In this document: positions 7,786 through 18,542 of the stretch, piece by piece
How the letters are laid out: every line of letters begins with the position of its first letter
Position numbering within the stretch: the stretch's first letter is position 1
Assembly (NCBI GenBank): GCA_963786445.1
Contig: CAWAZU010000032.1
Coordinates: 1 to 64,000 of the forward strand
Length of the DNA: 64,000 nucleotides
Source of the DNA: JAFKFJ01 sp963786445
GTDB taxonomy: Bacteria; Pseudomonadota; Alphaproteobacteria; Acetobacterales; Acetobacteraceae
Direction: 5' to 3'
Translations under genes and position numbers: made by a program
The notes under the pieces: model-generated
What the model was told of the DNA's origin: nothing
Database searches by the model: none
The model's input: the letters and a program-made list of their open reading frames with translations, nothing else

Positions 7786-8535
7786 ATGAAGGTGCTCGTC
7801 CCCGTCAAGCGCGTCGTCGATTACAACGTGAAGGTCCGCGTCAAGGCGGACGGCTCCGGGGTCGAGACCGCCGGCGTGAAGATGTCCATGAACCCGTTCG
7901 ACGAGATCGGCGTCGAGGAGGCCATACGGCTCAGGGAGAAGGGCATCGCCTCGGAGATCGTCGCCGTCTCGCTCGGCACCGCCGCCTGTGCCGAGACCAT
8001 CCGCACGGCGCTGGCGATGGGCGCCGACCGCGGCATCCTGGTCGAGACCGACGCCGAGCTGCAGCCGCTGGCGGTGGCCAAGCTGCTGAAGGCGCTGGCC
8101 GAGCGCGAGCAGCCGCGGCTCATCATCCTCGGCAAGCAGGCGATCGACGACGACATGAACGCGACGGGGCAGATGCTGGCCGCCCTGCTCGGCTGGCCGC
8201 AGGGCACGTTCGCCTCGAAACTCGTGATCGAGGGCGACACCGCGACCGTCACCCGCGAGGTCGATGGCGGGCTGGAGACGGTGGCGCTGACGCTGCCGGC
8301 GGTCGTCACCACCGACCTGCGCCTGAACGAGCCGCGCTACGCCAGCCTGCCCAACATCATGAAGGCGCGAAAGAAGCCGATCGAGACGGTCAAGCCGGCC
8401 GATCTCGGCGTCGATCCGGCGCCGCGGCTGAAGGTGGTGAGGGTAACGGAGCCGCCGAAGCGCAAGGCGGGGGCGAAAGTCGGTTCGGTTGCCGAACTCG
8501 TGGCCAAGCTGAAGACTGAAGCCAAGGTGATCTGA
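7786..8535 (+). CDS. etfB: Electron transfer flavoprotein, beta subunit
   Basis: EtfB binds AMP and forms, with EtfA, the FAD-carrying heterodimer that passes electrons from acyl-CoA dehydrogenases to ETF:quinone oxidoreductase. The 249 residues start MKVLVPVKRVVDYNVKVRVK, the hallmark N-terminus, and include FDEIGVEEAIRLREKG, LGKQAIDDD and a C-terminal KKPIETVKPADLGV block. I chose ATG 7786 because this matches family length; an upstream in-frame start adds 21 poorly conserved residues. First gene of etfB-etfA-hbd. Confidence 0.96.
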   Translation: MKVLVPVKRVVDYNVKVRVKADGSGVETAGVKMSMNPFDEIGVEEAIRLREKGIASEIVAVSLGTAACAETIRTALAMGADRGILVETDAELQPLAVAKLLKALAEREQPRLIILGKQAIDDDMNATGQMLAALLGWPQGTFASKLVIEGDTATVTREVDGGLETVALTLPAVVTTDLRLNEPRYASLPNIMKARKKPIETVKPADLGVDPAPRLKVVRVTEPPKRKAGAKVGSVAELVAKLKTEAKVI

Positions 8536-8538
8536 GAC

Positions 8539-9489
8539 ATGACGGCTCTGGTTCTGCTCGAACACGACGCCAACGGCGTCAAGCAGCCCGCCCGCTCGGC
8601 CGTCGCCGCCGCGCAAAAACTCGGCGGCGAGGTGCATGCCCTGGTGGTGGGCGAAGGCGACGGCGTGCGCGCCGCCGCAGCGGCCGCCGCGAAGCTGCCG
8701 GGCGTGGCGAAAGTGCTGGTGGCGGACGGGCCGGCCTATGGCCATGCGCTCGCCGAGCCGCTGGCGGCGCTGCTGATCGCCCTCGCCCCCGGCTATTCGC
8801 ACCTGCTCGCCGCCGCCACCGCCGCCGGCAAGAACGTCATGCCGCGCGTCGCCGCCCTGCTCGACGTGCAGCCGATCAGCGACATCGCCGACGTGGTCGA
8901 TGCCGACACCTTTGTGCGTCCGATCTACGCCGGCAACGCGCTGGCGACGGTCGCCAGCACGGACGCGAAAAAAGTCATCACCGTGCGCGCTGCCAGTTTC
9001 GATCCGGTGCCGGCCGAGGGCGGCAACGCCGCGATCGCCGATGCGCCCGCGGTCGAATCGCCGGCGATCTCGCGCTTCGTCTCGGCGGAACTGTCGCGCA
9101 GCGAGCGGCCGGAGCTGACCGCCGCGCGCGTGGTGATCTCCGGCGGGCGCGGCATGCAGAGCGGCGAGAATTTCAAGCTCATCGAGCCGATCGCGGATGC
9201 GCTCGGGGCCGCCGTCGGCGCCTCGCGCGCGGCCGTGGATGCCGGTTTCGTGCCCAACGACTACCAGGTCGGGCAGACCGGAAAGATCGTCGCCCCGGAT
9301 CTGTATGTCGCCGTCGGAATCTCCGGCGCCATCCAGCACCTTGCCGGCATGAAGGACAGCAAGGTGATCGTGGCGATCAACAAGGACGAGGAAGCGCCCA
9401 TCTTCCAGGTCGCCGATTACGGCCTGGTGGCTGACCTGTTCACCGCGCTGCCGGAGCTGGCGGCCGAGTTGGAGCGCACCCAGACATGA
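8539..9489 (+). CDS. etfA: Electron transfer flavoprotein, alpha subunit
   Basis: EtfA binds the FAD of the ETF heterodimer. The 316 residues show the N-terminal half with HALVVGEGDGV, and the C-terminal FAD-binding domain with VVISGGRGMQSGENF, GASRAAVDAGFVPNDYQVGQTGKIVAPDLYVAVGISGAIQHLAGMKDSK and AINKDEEAPIFQVADYGLVADLF, all diagnostic. It begins three bases after etfB and overlaps the next gene by ATGA. Confidence 0.97.
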   Translation: MTALVLLEHDANGVKQPARSAVAAAQKLGGEVHALVVGEGDGVRAAAAAAAKLPGVAKVLVADGPAYGHALAEPLAALLIALAPGYSHLLAAATAAGKNVMPRVAALLDVQPISDIADVVDADTFVRPIYAGNALATVASTDAKKVITVRAASFDPVPAEGGNAAIADAPAVESPAISRFVSAELSRSERPELTAARVVISGGRGMQSGENFKLIEPIADALGAAVGASRAAVDAGFVPNDYQVGQTGKIVAPDLYVAVGISGAIQHLAGMKDSKVIVAINKDEEAPIFQVADYGLVADLFTALPELAAELERTQT

Positions 9490-10416
9490 ACGTCGAAGTC
9501 AAAGCGGAGCCGGTCGCGCCGCGCGCGCTGCTGGAGACGCCGGAGATTGCCCGTGTAGGCGTCGTCGGTGCCGGCCAGATGGGCAACGGCATCGCGCATG
9601 TCTGCGCGCTCGCCGGCCTGCCGGTCGTGCTGCGTGGACGTGAAGCCGGAGGCGCTGGAACGCGCGATGGCGACGATCGCGCACAACATGGACCGCCAGG
9701 TCAACCGCGACGCGATCACCGAGGCGGACAAGGCGGCGGCGCTGGCACGCATCGCCACCGCGACCGACTACGCCGCCGCCGGCGATGCCGACATGGTGGT
9801 CGAGGCGGCGACCGAGAAGGAAGAGGTCAAGCGCGCCATCTACAAGACGCTGATACCGCACCTGAAGCCGTCCTGCATGCTGGCGAGCAACACCTCCTCG
9901 ATCAGCATCACGCGGCTCGGCGCCAGCACCGACCGGCCGGAAAAGTTCATCGGCATGCACTTCATGAACCCGGTGCCGGTGATGAAGCTGGTGGAGATCA
10001 TCCGCGGCATCGCCACCGACGAGCCGACGTTCCAGGCGACCCAGGCGCTGGCCGCCAGGCTGCACAAGACCACCGCGGTTTCCGAGGATTTCCCGGCCTT
10101 CATCGTCAACCGCATCCTGGTGCCGATGATCAACGAGGCCGTGTATGCGCTGTATGAGGGCGTGGGTTCGATCGCGGCGATCGACATGGCGATGCGGCTC
10201 GGCGCCAACCACCCGATGGGGCCGCTGGAACTGGCCGATTTCATCGGCCTCGACACCTGCCTGTCGATCATGCAGGTGCTCTACGAGGGGCTGTCGGACA
10301 GCAAGTACCGCCCCTGCCCGCTGCTGGTGAAATACGTCGAGGCCGGCTGGCTCGGCCGCAAGACCGGCCGCGGCTTCTACGACTACACGCAGAGCCCGCC
10401 CCGCCCGACGCGCTGA
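9486..10416 (+). CDS. 3-hydroxybutyryl-CoA dehydrogenase (frameshifted)
   Basis: NAD(P)-dependent oxidation of (S)-3-hydroxybutyryl-CoA to acetoacetyl-CoA. The N-terminal Rossmann loop VGVVGAGQMGNGIAHVCALAG is in one frame. The rest, from VDVKPEALERAM through the catalytic block GMHFMNPVPVMKLVEIIRG and the C-terminal NRILVPMINEAVYALYEG...HPMGPLELADFIGLD...GWLGRKTGRGFYDY, is in another. One extra G near 9637-9638 explains the break; removing it gives 309 residues with an N-terminal extension of about 20. Everything else is well conserved, so an error or a very recent lesion is more likely than an old pseudogene. Third gene of the etf operon. Confidence 0.85.
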
Positions 10417-10584
10417 GGCGCAGCGCGTCCCGGGGGGAGGGGTAGCGACGCGAGCACTTGGCCCGTCCCGCCTTGCGCCGCGCCGCCGCTTCGGCTCTAC
10501 CGGCCGGACACATGGCCGCACGGGACGCGCTTGGCGTTGCGGCGCCGGCGCGCCATCTCGGCGGAGCAGCGGCAGGAGAGTGGC

Positions 10585-11574
10585 ATGCAGATCGGTGTGA
10601 TCGGACTGGGCCGCATGGGCGGCAACATCTCGCGCCGCCTGATGCGGGCGGGGCATGGCTGCGTGGTGTTCGACGCCAACCCGAAAGCCGCCGAGGCGCT
10701 GGCGGCGGACGGGGCGACCGCGGCCGGGACGCTGGCCGAGCTGGTGCAGAAGCTGGGCAAGACGCCGCGCGCGGTCTGGGTGATGCTGCCGGCCGGGCGG
10801 ATCACCGAGGAGACGGTGACGGCGCTCGGCGGCCTGCTCGGCCGCGGCGACATCGTGATCGACGGCGGCAACTCCTATTTCCGCGACGACATCCGCCGCG
10901 CCGCGGCACTGGCGCCGAAAGGCATCCGCTACGTCGATGTCGGCACCTCCGGCGGCGTGTGGGGGCTGGAGCGCGGCTATTGCCTGATGATCGGCGCGGA
11001 ACCCGAGGCATTCGCCCATCTCGACCCGATCTTCGCGGCGCTCGCGCCGGGCGTGGGCGACATCCCGCGCACGCCGGAGCGCAAGGGCCCGCCCGGCCCG
11101 GCCGAAAAGGGCTACATCCACGCCGGCCCGGTCGGCGCCGGGCATTTCGTCAAGATGATCCATAACGGCATCGAATACGGCATGATGCAGGCGATCGCCG
11201 AAGGGTTCGACATCCTGCGCAGCCGTGTCCATTCCACCACGCTGCCGGAGACGGAACGCTACGACCTCAACATGGCCGACATCTCCGAGGTGTGGCGGCG
11301 GGGCAGCGTGGTGAGTTCGTGGCTGCTCGACCTCACCGCCTCGGCGCTGGCCGACGACGGCCAGCTCGCCCGCTTCTCCGGCTTCGTCGAGGACAGCGGC
11401 GAGGGCCGCTGGACCGTCGAGGCGGCGCTCGAGGAGGCGGTGCCGGCCGAGGTGCTGTCGGCCGCCCTCTACACCCGCTTCCGCTCGCGCCAGGACCACA
11501 CCTTCGCCGAGAAAATGCTCTCGGCCATGCGGCTCGGCTTCGGCGGGCATATCGAGCAGGGCCGCAAGGCGTGA
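10585..11574 (+). CDS. gnd: 6-phosphogluconate dehydrogenase, decarboxylating (short type)
   Basis: Oxidises 6-phosphogluconate to ribulose 5-phosphate and CO2. The 329-residue length matches the short, YqeC/GndA-like class (about 300-335) and not the 470-residue E. coli type. Visible: MQIGVIGLGRMGGNISRRL, the substrate motif IDGGNSYFRDDIRRA, DVGTSGGVWGLERGYCLMIGG-like region, GPVGAGHFVKMIHNGIEYGMMQAIAEGF with the catalytic lysine, and FRSRQ near the end. ATG 10585 has AGGAG upstream. The TGA overlaps the rpiA GTG. Confidence 0.93.
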   Translation: MQIGVIGLGRMGGNISRRLMRAGHGCVVFDANPKAAEALAADGATAAGTLAELVQKLGKTPRAVWVMLPAGRITEETVTALGGLLGRGDIVIDGGNSYFRDDIRRAAALAPKGIRYVDVGTSGGVWGLERGYCLMIGAEPEAFAHLDPIFAALAPGVGDIPRTPERKGPPGPAEKGYIHAGPVGAGHFVKMIHNGIEYGMMQAIAEGFDILRSRVHSTTLPETERYDLNMADISEVWRRGSVVSSWLLDLTASALADDGQLARFSGFVEDSGEGRWTVEAALEEAVPAEVLSAALYTRFRSRQDHTFAEKMLSAMRLGFGGHIEQGRKA

Positions 11575-12269
11575 ACGGCGCCGACGTCGCGAAGCGGGCG
11601 GCGGCGGAGGCGGCTTCGCGGCTGGTCGAATCCGGCATGGTGGTCGGGATCGGCAGCGGCTCGACGGTGCGCTGGCTGGTCGAGGCGCTCGGGCGGCGGG
11701 TGCGCGAGGAGGGCTTGCGCATCGTCGGCGTGCCGACCTCGACCGAGACCGACGCGCTCGCCTTGCACAACGGCATCACGCTCGCCGAACCCGAGGCGGC
11801 GCCGATCGACCTCGCGATCGACGGCGCCGACGAGGTGGAGCGCGGCACGCTGCGGCTGATCAAGGGGCTGGGCGGGGCGCTGCTGCGCGAAAAGATCATC
11901 GCCGAGGCGGCCCGCCGCTTCGTGGTGATCGCGGACGACCGCAAAGTGGTGAACGTGCTCGGCGAGCGGGCGCCGGTGCCGGTCGAGGTGGCGCGGTTCG
12001 GCCATCCCGCGACCGCGCGCCGGCTGGCCGATCTCGGCGGGCGGCCGGTGTTGCGGCGGGTGCAGGGCGAGACCGTGTTCGTCACCGATGGCGGCAATGT
12101 CATTTACGACTGCGCCGGCTTCGCCCCGATCCGCGACCCGTTCACGCTGCAACGCGACCTGGACGCCATCGCCGGCGTGATCGAGACCGGCCTGTTTCTG
12201 GAATGCGCCGAGCGCGCGCTGATCGGCGCCACGGACGGCAGTGTCGCGGTGATGGAGCGGCAGCCATGA
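11571..12269 (+). CDS. rpiA: Ribose-5-phosphate isomerase A
   Basis: Interconverts ribulose 5-phosphate, the product of the preceding Gnd enzyme, and ribose 5-phosphate. The 232 residues include VVGIGSGSTVRWLVEAL, VPTSTETDALA, DLAIDGADEVE (catalytic Asp), LIKGLGGALLREKIIAEAA with catalytic Glu/Lys, VVIADDRKVV and VTDGGNVIYDC. The start is a GTG at 11571 overlapping the gnd stop (GTGA), the only in-frame start that leaves the first helix complete. The end overlaps the next gene by ATGA. Confidence 0.95.
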   Translation: MNGADVAKRAAAEAASRLVESGMVVGIGSGSTVRWLVEALGRRVREEGLRIVGVPTSTETDALALHNGITLAEPEAAPIDLAIDGADEVERGTLRLIKGLGGALLREKIIAEAARRFVVIADDRKVVNVLGERAPVPVEVARFGHPATARRLADLGGRPVLRRVQGETVFVTDGGNVIYDCAGFAPIRDPFTLQRDLDAIAGVIETGLFLECAERALIGATDGSVAVMERQP

Positions 12270-12955
12270 ATTTCAAGCGCGCCCTGATCGTCGGCGCGGG
12301 TTCCGGCCTGTCGGCGTCGCTGGCACGCCGGTTTGCGCGCGAGGGGATCGCGGTGGTGCTGGCGGCGCGGCGCGGCGACAAGCTGGCTGCGCTGTGCGCC
12401 GAGACCGGAGCGCGCGCGGTTGCGTGCGATGCCGCCGATCCGGCGCAGGTCGCCGATCTGTTCGCCGGGCTGGACGCCGAGGGCGCGCCCGACCTGGTCG
12501 TGTACAACGCCAGCGGCCGCTCGCGCGGGCCGATCGCCGAGCTTGATCCGGCGGAGGTCGCGCGCAGCCTGCAGGTCACCGCGTTCGGCGCCTTCCTGGT
12601 GGCGCAGCAGGCGGCGCGGCGCATGCTGCCGCACCGGCACGGCGCCATCGCGCTGACGGGTGCGACCGCCGGCGTCAAAGGCTTTGCGCTGTCGGCGCCG
12701 TTCGCGATGGGCAAGTTCGCGCTGCGCGGGCTGGCGCAAAGCCTCGCGCGCGAGCTGGCGCCGCAGGGCATCCATGTCGCGCATTTCGTCATCGACGGCG
12801 GCATCCGCGCCGCCCACCGCCCCGACCCGCCGGACGCACCGGACAGCACGCTCGACCCCGACGCGATCGCCGAGACGTACTGGCACGTGCTGACGCAGCA
12901 CCGCAGCGCCTGGAGCTGGGAAGTCGAGGTGCGGCCGTGGCTGGAGCGGTTCTGA
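12266..12955 (+). CDS. SDR family oxidoreductase
   Basis: Classical short-chain dehydrogenase of 229 residues with RALIVGAGSGLSASLARRFAREG (cofactor loop), VYNASGRSRGP (NAG-type strand) and FAMGKFALRGLAQSLARELAPQGIHVAHFVIDGG. The Tyr of the usual YxxxK is replaced: the helix reads FAMGK, so the lysine is present but the tyrosine is not. That argues for an atypical or non-catalytic member. It is translationally coupled to rpiA by ATGA, and its stop is one base from the end of convergent petA. Confidence 0.8.
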   Translation: MNFKRALIVGAGSGLSASLARRFAREGIAVVLAARRGDKLAALCAETGARAVACDAADPAQVADLFAGLDAEGAPDLVVYNASGRSRGPIAELDPAEVARSLQVTAFGAFLVAQQAARRMLPHRHGAIALTGATAGVKGFALSAPFAMGKFALRGLAQSLARELAPQGIHVAHFVIDGGIRAAHRPDPPDAPDSTLDPDAIAETYWHVLTQHRSAWSWEVEVRPWLERF

Positions 12956-12956
12956 G

Positions 12957-13623
12957 CTACATCTGCACGATCGAGGCGAGATCGAACGTCTCGCCCTTCG
13001 GGTTGGTGCCGATGGTCAGCGTCTTGCCGCTGATGCGATAGGGCGGCACCGGCAGGTTGTACGGCGCCGGCACGCCGACATAGACCCGCCCCGCCAGGTC
13101 GTATTTCGAGCCGTGGCACGGACACAGATACCCGCCGGGCCAGTTCGCCACCGGCGTGGTGGCGCTCGGCTTGGGGAAATAGCCCGGCAGGCAGCCGAGA
13201 TGCGTGCAGATGCCGACCAGCACGGCATATTCCGGGATCGCGGAGCGGTGCCAGTTCTCGGCATAGGGCGGCTGCTGATGCACGTGCGAGTCCGGGTCGC
13301 TCAACCGTGCCAGCAGTTTCGGGCTTTGCAGCGTCTTCAGCGCCGGCGGCGGGCGGTTGACGATCAGGATCGGCTTGCCACGCCACAGCACGACGATCTG
13401 CTGGCCGGGCTGCATGTGGCCGAGATCGATGTCAACCGGCGCGCCGGCGGCCAGCGTGTCGGAGGCCGGCTCCATCGAGTTCGAGCATCGGCCACGCGAT
13501 CGCACCGAGGCCGATCGCGGTCGCCGCGCCGGCCACCAGTTTCAGGAAGTCGCGGCGCGGTGGCTCCTCGTCCGCCGCGTGTGCGAAGCCGGACGGCGAT
13601 GTCGTGGCGTTGCCCGTATTCAA
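12957..13623 (-). CDS. petA: Rieske iron-sulfur subunit of cytochrome bc1 (frameshifted)
   Basis: The [2Fe-2S] subunit of ubiquinol-cytochrome c reductase, anchored in the inner membrane with its cluster domain in the periplasm. The N-terminal twin-arginine-type anchor (RRDFLKLVAGAATAIGLGAIAWPML) is in one frame; the cluster domain with CTHLGC and CPCHGS is in another. One extra base near 13481-13484 separates them; removing it gives 221 residues. A TTG at 13623 is the likely start because AGGAGG lies nine bases upstream. petB and petC do not follow: the next gene downstream is convergent. Confidence 0.88.
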
Positions 13624-13780
13624 CGGCCTCGTCCTCCTGATCCTGCGCAACCGCGGCGGCGGTAGGGGAACGCCAGCACGGCCAGGCGGCTGCATGGACT
13701 CCGCGTGACGAAATCACCATGCGAATGAAGGCTGCTCGCCCCTGGACCGTGGGGCGCGACGCCGCCGCTCGCGGGCCGGA

Positions 13781-13833
13781 TGCCTATGGAATTCCTATGC
13801 CGGCTCCCCTCCCCGTGCATCGCATTCCTATGG
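13781..13833. promoter_or_regulatory. Three phased CCTATG repeats upstream of kdp
   Basis: TGCCTATGG (13781), TTCCTATGC (13792) and TTCCTATGG (13825) lie in the 260-base petA-kdp gap. The last two are embedded in identical ATTCCTATG 9-mers 33 bases apart, and the first is 11 bases from the second, so all three face the same side of the helix. A candidate operator, possibly for KdpE; no published consensus is matched. Confidence 0.35.
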
Positions 13834-13883
13834 CGCCGGTGCGAATTTGTCGCCGACCCAAGAAGCTTTCCCGAGAGGTCGTC

Positions 13884-13967
13884 ATGCTCGACGCAGTCTT
13901 CGTCATCCTCGGTCTCGCCTGGTTCGCGCTCTGCCTCGGCTACGCCTCCGGCTGCGAGCGGCTGTAG
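13884..13967 (+). CDS. Small membrane protein preceding kdpF
   Basis: A 27-residue ORF, mostly one hydrophobic helix (AVFVILGLAWFALCLGYA), ending SGCERL. A GAGAGG-like Shine-Dalgarno lies close upstream. Similar tiny ORFs with a final (C)xRL occur ahead of kdpF in other kdp operons, as far as I recall, so I treat it as real; its function is unknown. It is eight bases upstream of kdpF. Confidence 0.6.
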   Translation: MLDAVFVILGLAWFALCLGYASGCERL

Positions 13968-13975
13968 GCGGTGCC

Positions 13976-14062
13976 ATGATCGACAACATCCTCGGCGGCG
14001 CCGTCGTGCTGCTGCTGCTGGTCTATCTCGTGCTCGCGCTGCTGCGGCCCGAGCGGTTCTGA
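13976..14062 (+). CDS. kdpF: KdpF, small stabilising subunit
   Basis: A 28-residue single-helix protein (MIDNILGGAVVLLLLVYLVLALLRPERF) with the KdpF ending LLRPE(R/K)F. KdpF sits in the membrane with KdpA and stabilises the KdpFABC complex. It is ten bases before kdpA and of typical length. Confidence 0.92.
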   Translation: MIDNILGGAVVLLLLVYLVLALLRPERF

Positions 14063-14072
14063 GGCAGCGGAC

Positions 14073-15779
14073 ATGACGCTCAACTTCCTGCTCCAGCTCG
14101 CCGTGTTCTGCGCGATCATCGTCGCGCTGACGCGGCCGTTCGGCGGCTACCTGATGCGCGTGATGGCCGGCGAGCGCACGCTGCTCTCGCCGGTGCTCGG
14201 CCCGGTCGAGCGCGGCCTGTATCGCGTCTCCGGCATCGACCCCGCGCAGGAGCAGTCCTGGCTGACCTACGCGGTCGCCATGCTGATCTTCAAGGCGGCC
14301 GGGTTCCTTCTGCTGTATGCGATCCTGCGGCTGCAGACGGTGCTGCCGCTCAACCCCGCCGGCCAGGGGCCGATCGCGCCCGACCTCGCCTTCAACACCG
14401 CGGTCAGCTTCCTGACCAACACCAACTGGCAGTTCTACGGCGGCGAGACGACGATGAGCCATCTGTCGCAGATGCTCGGACTCGCGGTGCAGAACTTCAT
14501 CTCCGCCGCCGCCGGCATTGCGGTCGCGGTCGCGGTCGTGCGCGGCTTCGCGCGCCGGTCGGCGCAGACGATCGGCAATTTCTGGGCCGATCTGCTGCGC
14601 ATCACGCTCTACATCCTGCTGCCGGTCTGCGTCATCGGCGCGCTGGTGATCGTCTGGCAGGGCGTGCCGCAGACATTTTCCGGCAGCGTCACGGCGACCA
14701 CGCTGGAGGGCGCCAAGCAGGTGATCTCGCTCGGTCCGGTGGCGTCGCAGGAGGTGATCAAGATGCTCGGCACCAACGGCGGCGGCTTCTTCAACGCCAA
14801 CTCCGCCCACCCGTTCGAGAACCCGACCATCCTCACCAACCTGCTGCAGGTCGTCGCCATCTTCTCGATCGGCGCGGCGCTGACCAACATGTTCGGCCGC
14901 ATGGTGCGCGACGAACGCCAGGGCTGGGCCGTGTTCGCGGCCATGGGCCTGTTGTTTCTCGTCGGCGTCATCGTGCTCTATGCGTCCGAGGCGCGGATGA
15001 ACCCGGCCTTCGCGGCGTTCGGCGTGGACCCCTCGCTCGGCAACATGGAAGGCAAGGAAGTCCGCTTCGGCATCGCGCAGACTGCGCTGTTCTCGACCGT
15101 CACCACCGACGCGTCGTGCGGCGCCGTCGATGGCATGATCGAAAGCTTCCTGCCGCTCGGCGGCATGGTGCCGCTGGTCAACATCATGCTCGGCGAAATC
15201 ATCTTCGGCGGCGTCGGTTCCGGCCTCTACGGTTTCCTGCTGTTCGCGATCGTCGCGGTGTTCGTCGCCGGGCTGATGGTCGGCCGCACGCCGGAATACC
15301 TCGGCAAGAAGATCGAGGCGCGCGAGGTCAAGCTGACCATGCTCGCCATCCTCTGCCTGCCGCTGGTCATGCTCGGCTTCACGGCACTCGCGGTGGTGCT
15401 GCCAGCCGGCACCGCCACGATCTCGGCGCCGGGACCGCACGGCTTCACCGAGGCGCTGTACGCCTACGTCTCCGGTGCCGGCAACAACGGCAGCGCATTT
15501 GCCGGCCTCGGCCCCAACACCTACTGGAACACGACGATGGGCATCGACATGCTCGCCGGCCGGTTCCTGGTGATGATCCCGGCGCTGGCGCTGGCCGGCG
15601 CGATGGCGGCGAAGCAGGCGGTGCCGCCGTCCGCCGGCACGTTCCCCACGCACGGCCCGCTGTTCGTCGGCCTGGTGGTCGGCGTGATCGCGATCGTCGG
15701 CGGCCTGACCTTCTTCCCGTCGCTGGCGCTCGGCCCGATCGTCGAGCACTACGCGATGAACGCCGGCACGCTCTATTGA
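14073..15779 (+). CDS. kdpA: Potassium-transporting ATPase subunit KdpA
   Basis: The channel-like subunit that selects and conducts potassium in the KdpFABC pump. At 568 residues it has the full family length. Selectivity-filter repeats are visible: TNTNWQFYGGE, GTNGGGFFNANSAHPFENPT, TTDASCGAVDGM and AGNNGSAFAGL. The C-terminal MNAGTLY is typical. Third gene of the operon, ten bases before kdpB. Confidence 0.97.
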   Translation: MTLNFLLQLAVFCAIIVALTRPFGGYLMRVMAGERTLLSPVLGPVERGLYRVSGIDPAQEQSWLTYAVAMLIFKAAGFLLLYAILRLQTVLPLNPAGQGPIAPDLAFNTAVSFLTNTNWQFYGGETTMSHLSQMLGLAVQNFISAAAGIAVAVAVVRGFARRSAQTIGNFWADLLRITLYILLPVCVIGALVIVWQGVPQTFSGSVTATTLEGAKQVISLGPVASQEVIKMLGTNGGGFFNANSAHPFENPTILTNLLQVVAIFSIGAALTNMFGRMVRDERQGWAVFAAMGLLFLVGVIVLYASEARMNPAFAAFGVDPSLGNMEGKEVRFGIAQTALFSTVTTDASCGAVDGMIESFLPLGGMVPLVNIMLGEIIFGGVGSGLYGFLLFAIVAVFVAGLMVGRTPEYLGKKIEAREVKLTMLAILCLPLVMLGFTALAVVLPAGTATISAPGPHGFTEALYAYVSGAGNNGSAFAGLGPNTYWNTTMGIDMLAGRFLVMIPALALAGAMAAKQAVPPSAGTFPTHGPLFVGLVVGVIAIVGGLTFFPSLALGPIVEHYAMNAGTLY

Positions 15780-15789
15780 GGCCACGCAC

Positions 15790-17872
<2,083 letters not shown>

Positions 17873-17883
17873 GGAGAGGGTCC

Positions 17884-18486
17884 ATGCTCCGCCATCTTCG
17901 CCCGGCGATCGTCATGCTGCTCGGGCTGACCGTCATCACCGGCCTGATCTATCCGCTCGCCATCACCGGCATCGCGCAGGCGGTGTTTCCCTGGCAGGCG
18001 AACGGCAGCATCATCGCGCGCGACGGCAAGCCGATCGGCTCGGCGCAGATCGGGCAGGATTTTTCCACGCCGCGCTACTTCCATCCGCGCCCGTCGGCGA
18101 CCACCGAGCCGGACCCGAAGGACCCGAGCAAAACCGTGCCGGTGCCCTATGCCGCGGACAATTCGACCGGCTCCAACCTTTCGCCCACGGCGAAGGCACT
18201 GGTGGATCGGGTGAAGGCGGACGCCGCGAAGCTGCACGCCGAGAACCCCGGCGCGCCGATCCCGGGCGATCTCGTCACCACCTCGGGCAGCGGGCTGGAC
18301 CCCGACATCTCGCCGGCCGCCGCAGCCTTCCAGATCCCGCGAGTGGCGAAAGCGCGCGGAATGGGCGAAGCTGCGCTGCGCGAACTGGTCGCCGCGCACA
18401 CGACGCCGCGGCTGCTCGGCGTGTTCGGGGAGGCGCGCGTGAACGTGCTGGAACTCAACCTGGCGTTGGATGCGATAGGGAAATGA
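17884..18486 (+). CDS. kdpC: Potassium-transporting ATPase subunit KdpC
   Basis: KdpC bridges KdpA and KdpB and raises ATP affinity. The 200 residues have one N-terminal membrane helix (IVMLLGLTVITGLIYPLAITGIAQ), the family block GSIIARDGKPIGSAQIGQDFSTPRYFHPRPSA, and DLVTTSGSGLDPDISPAAA. Located 11 bases after kdpB, with ATG 17884 preceded by AAGGAGAGG. Confidence 0.97.
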   Translation: MLRHLRPAIVMLLGLTVITGLIYPLAITGIAQAVFPWQANGSIIARDGKPIGSAQIGQDFSTPRYFHPRPSATTEPDPKDPSKTVPVPYAADNSTGSNLSPTAKALVDRVKADAAKLHAENPGAPIPGDLVTTSGSGLDPDISPAAAAFQIPRVAKARGMGEAALRELVAAHTTPRLLGVFGEARVNVLELNLALDAIGK

Positions 18487-18542
18487 TCGCGCGATGCCCC
18501 CTCCCCGCGGAACGCTCCCGCCGAACGGGATGAACCCGTCGC

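Noticed and set aside
7681..9339. A 552-codon open frame opposite etfB and etfA
   Set aside because: Composition is biased and featureless, and the plus strand encodes clear EtfB and EtfA motifs.
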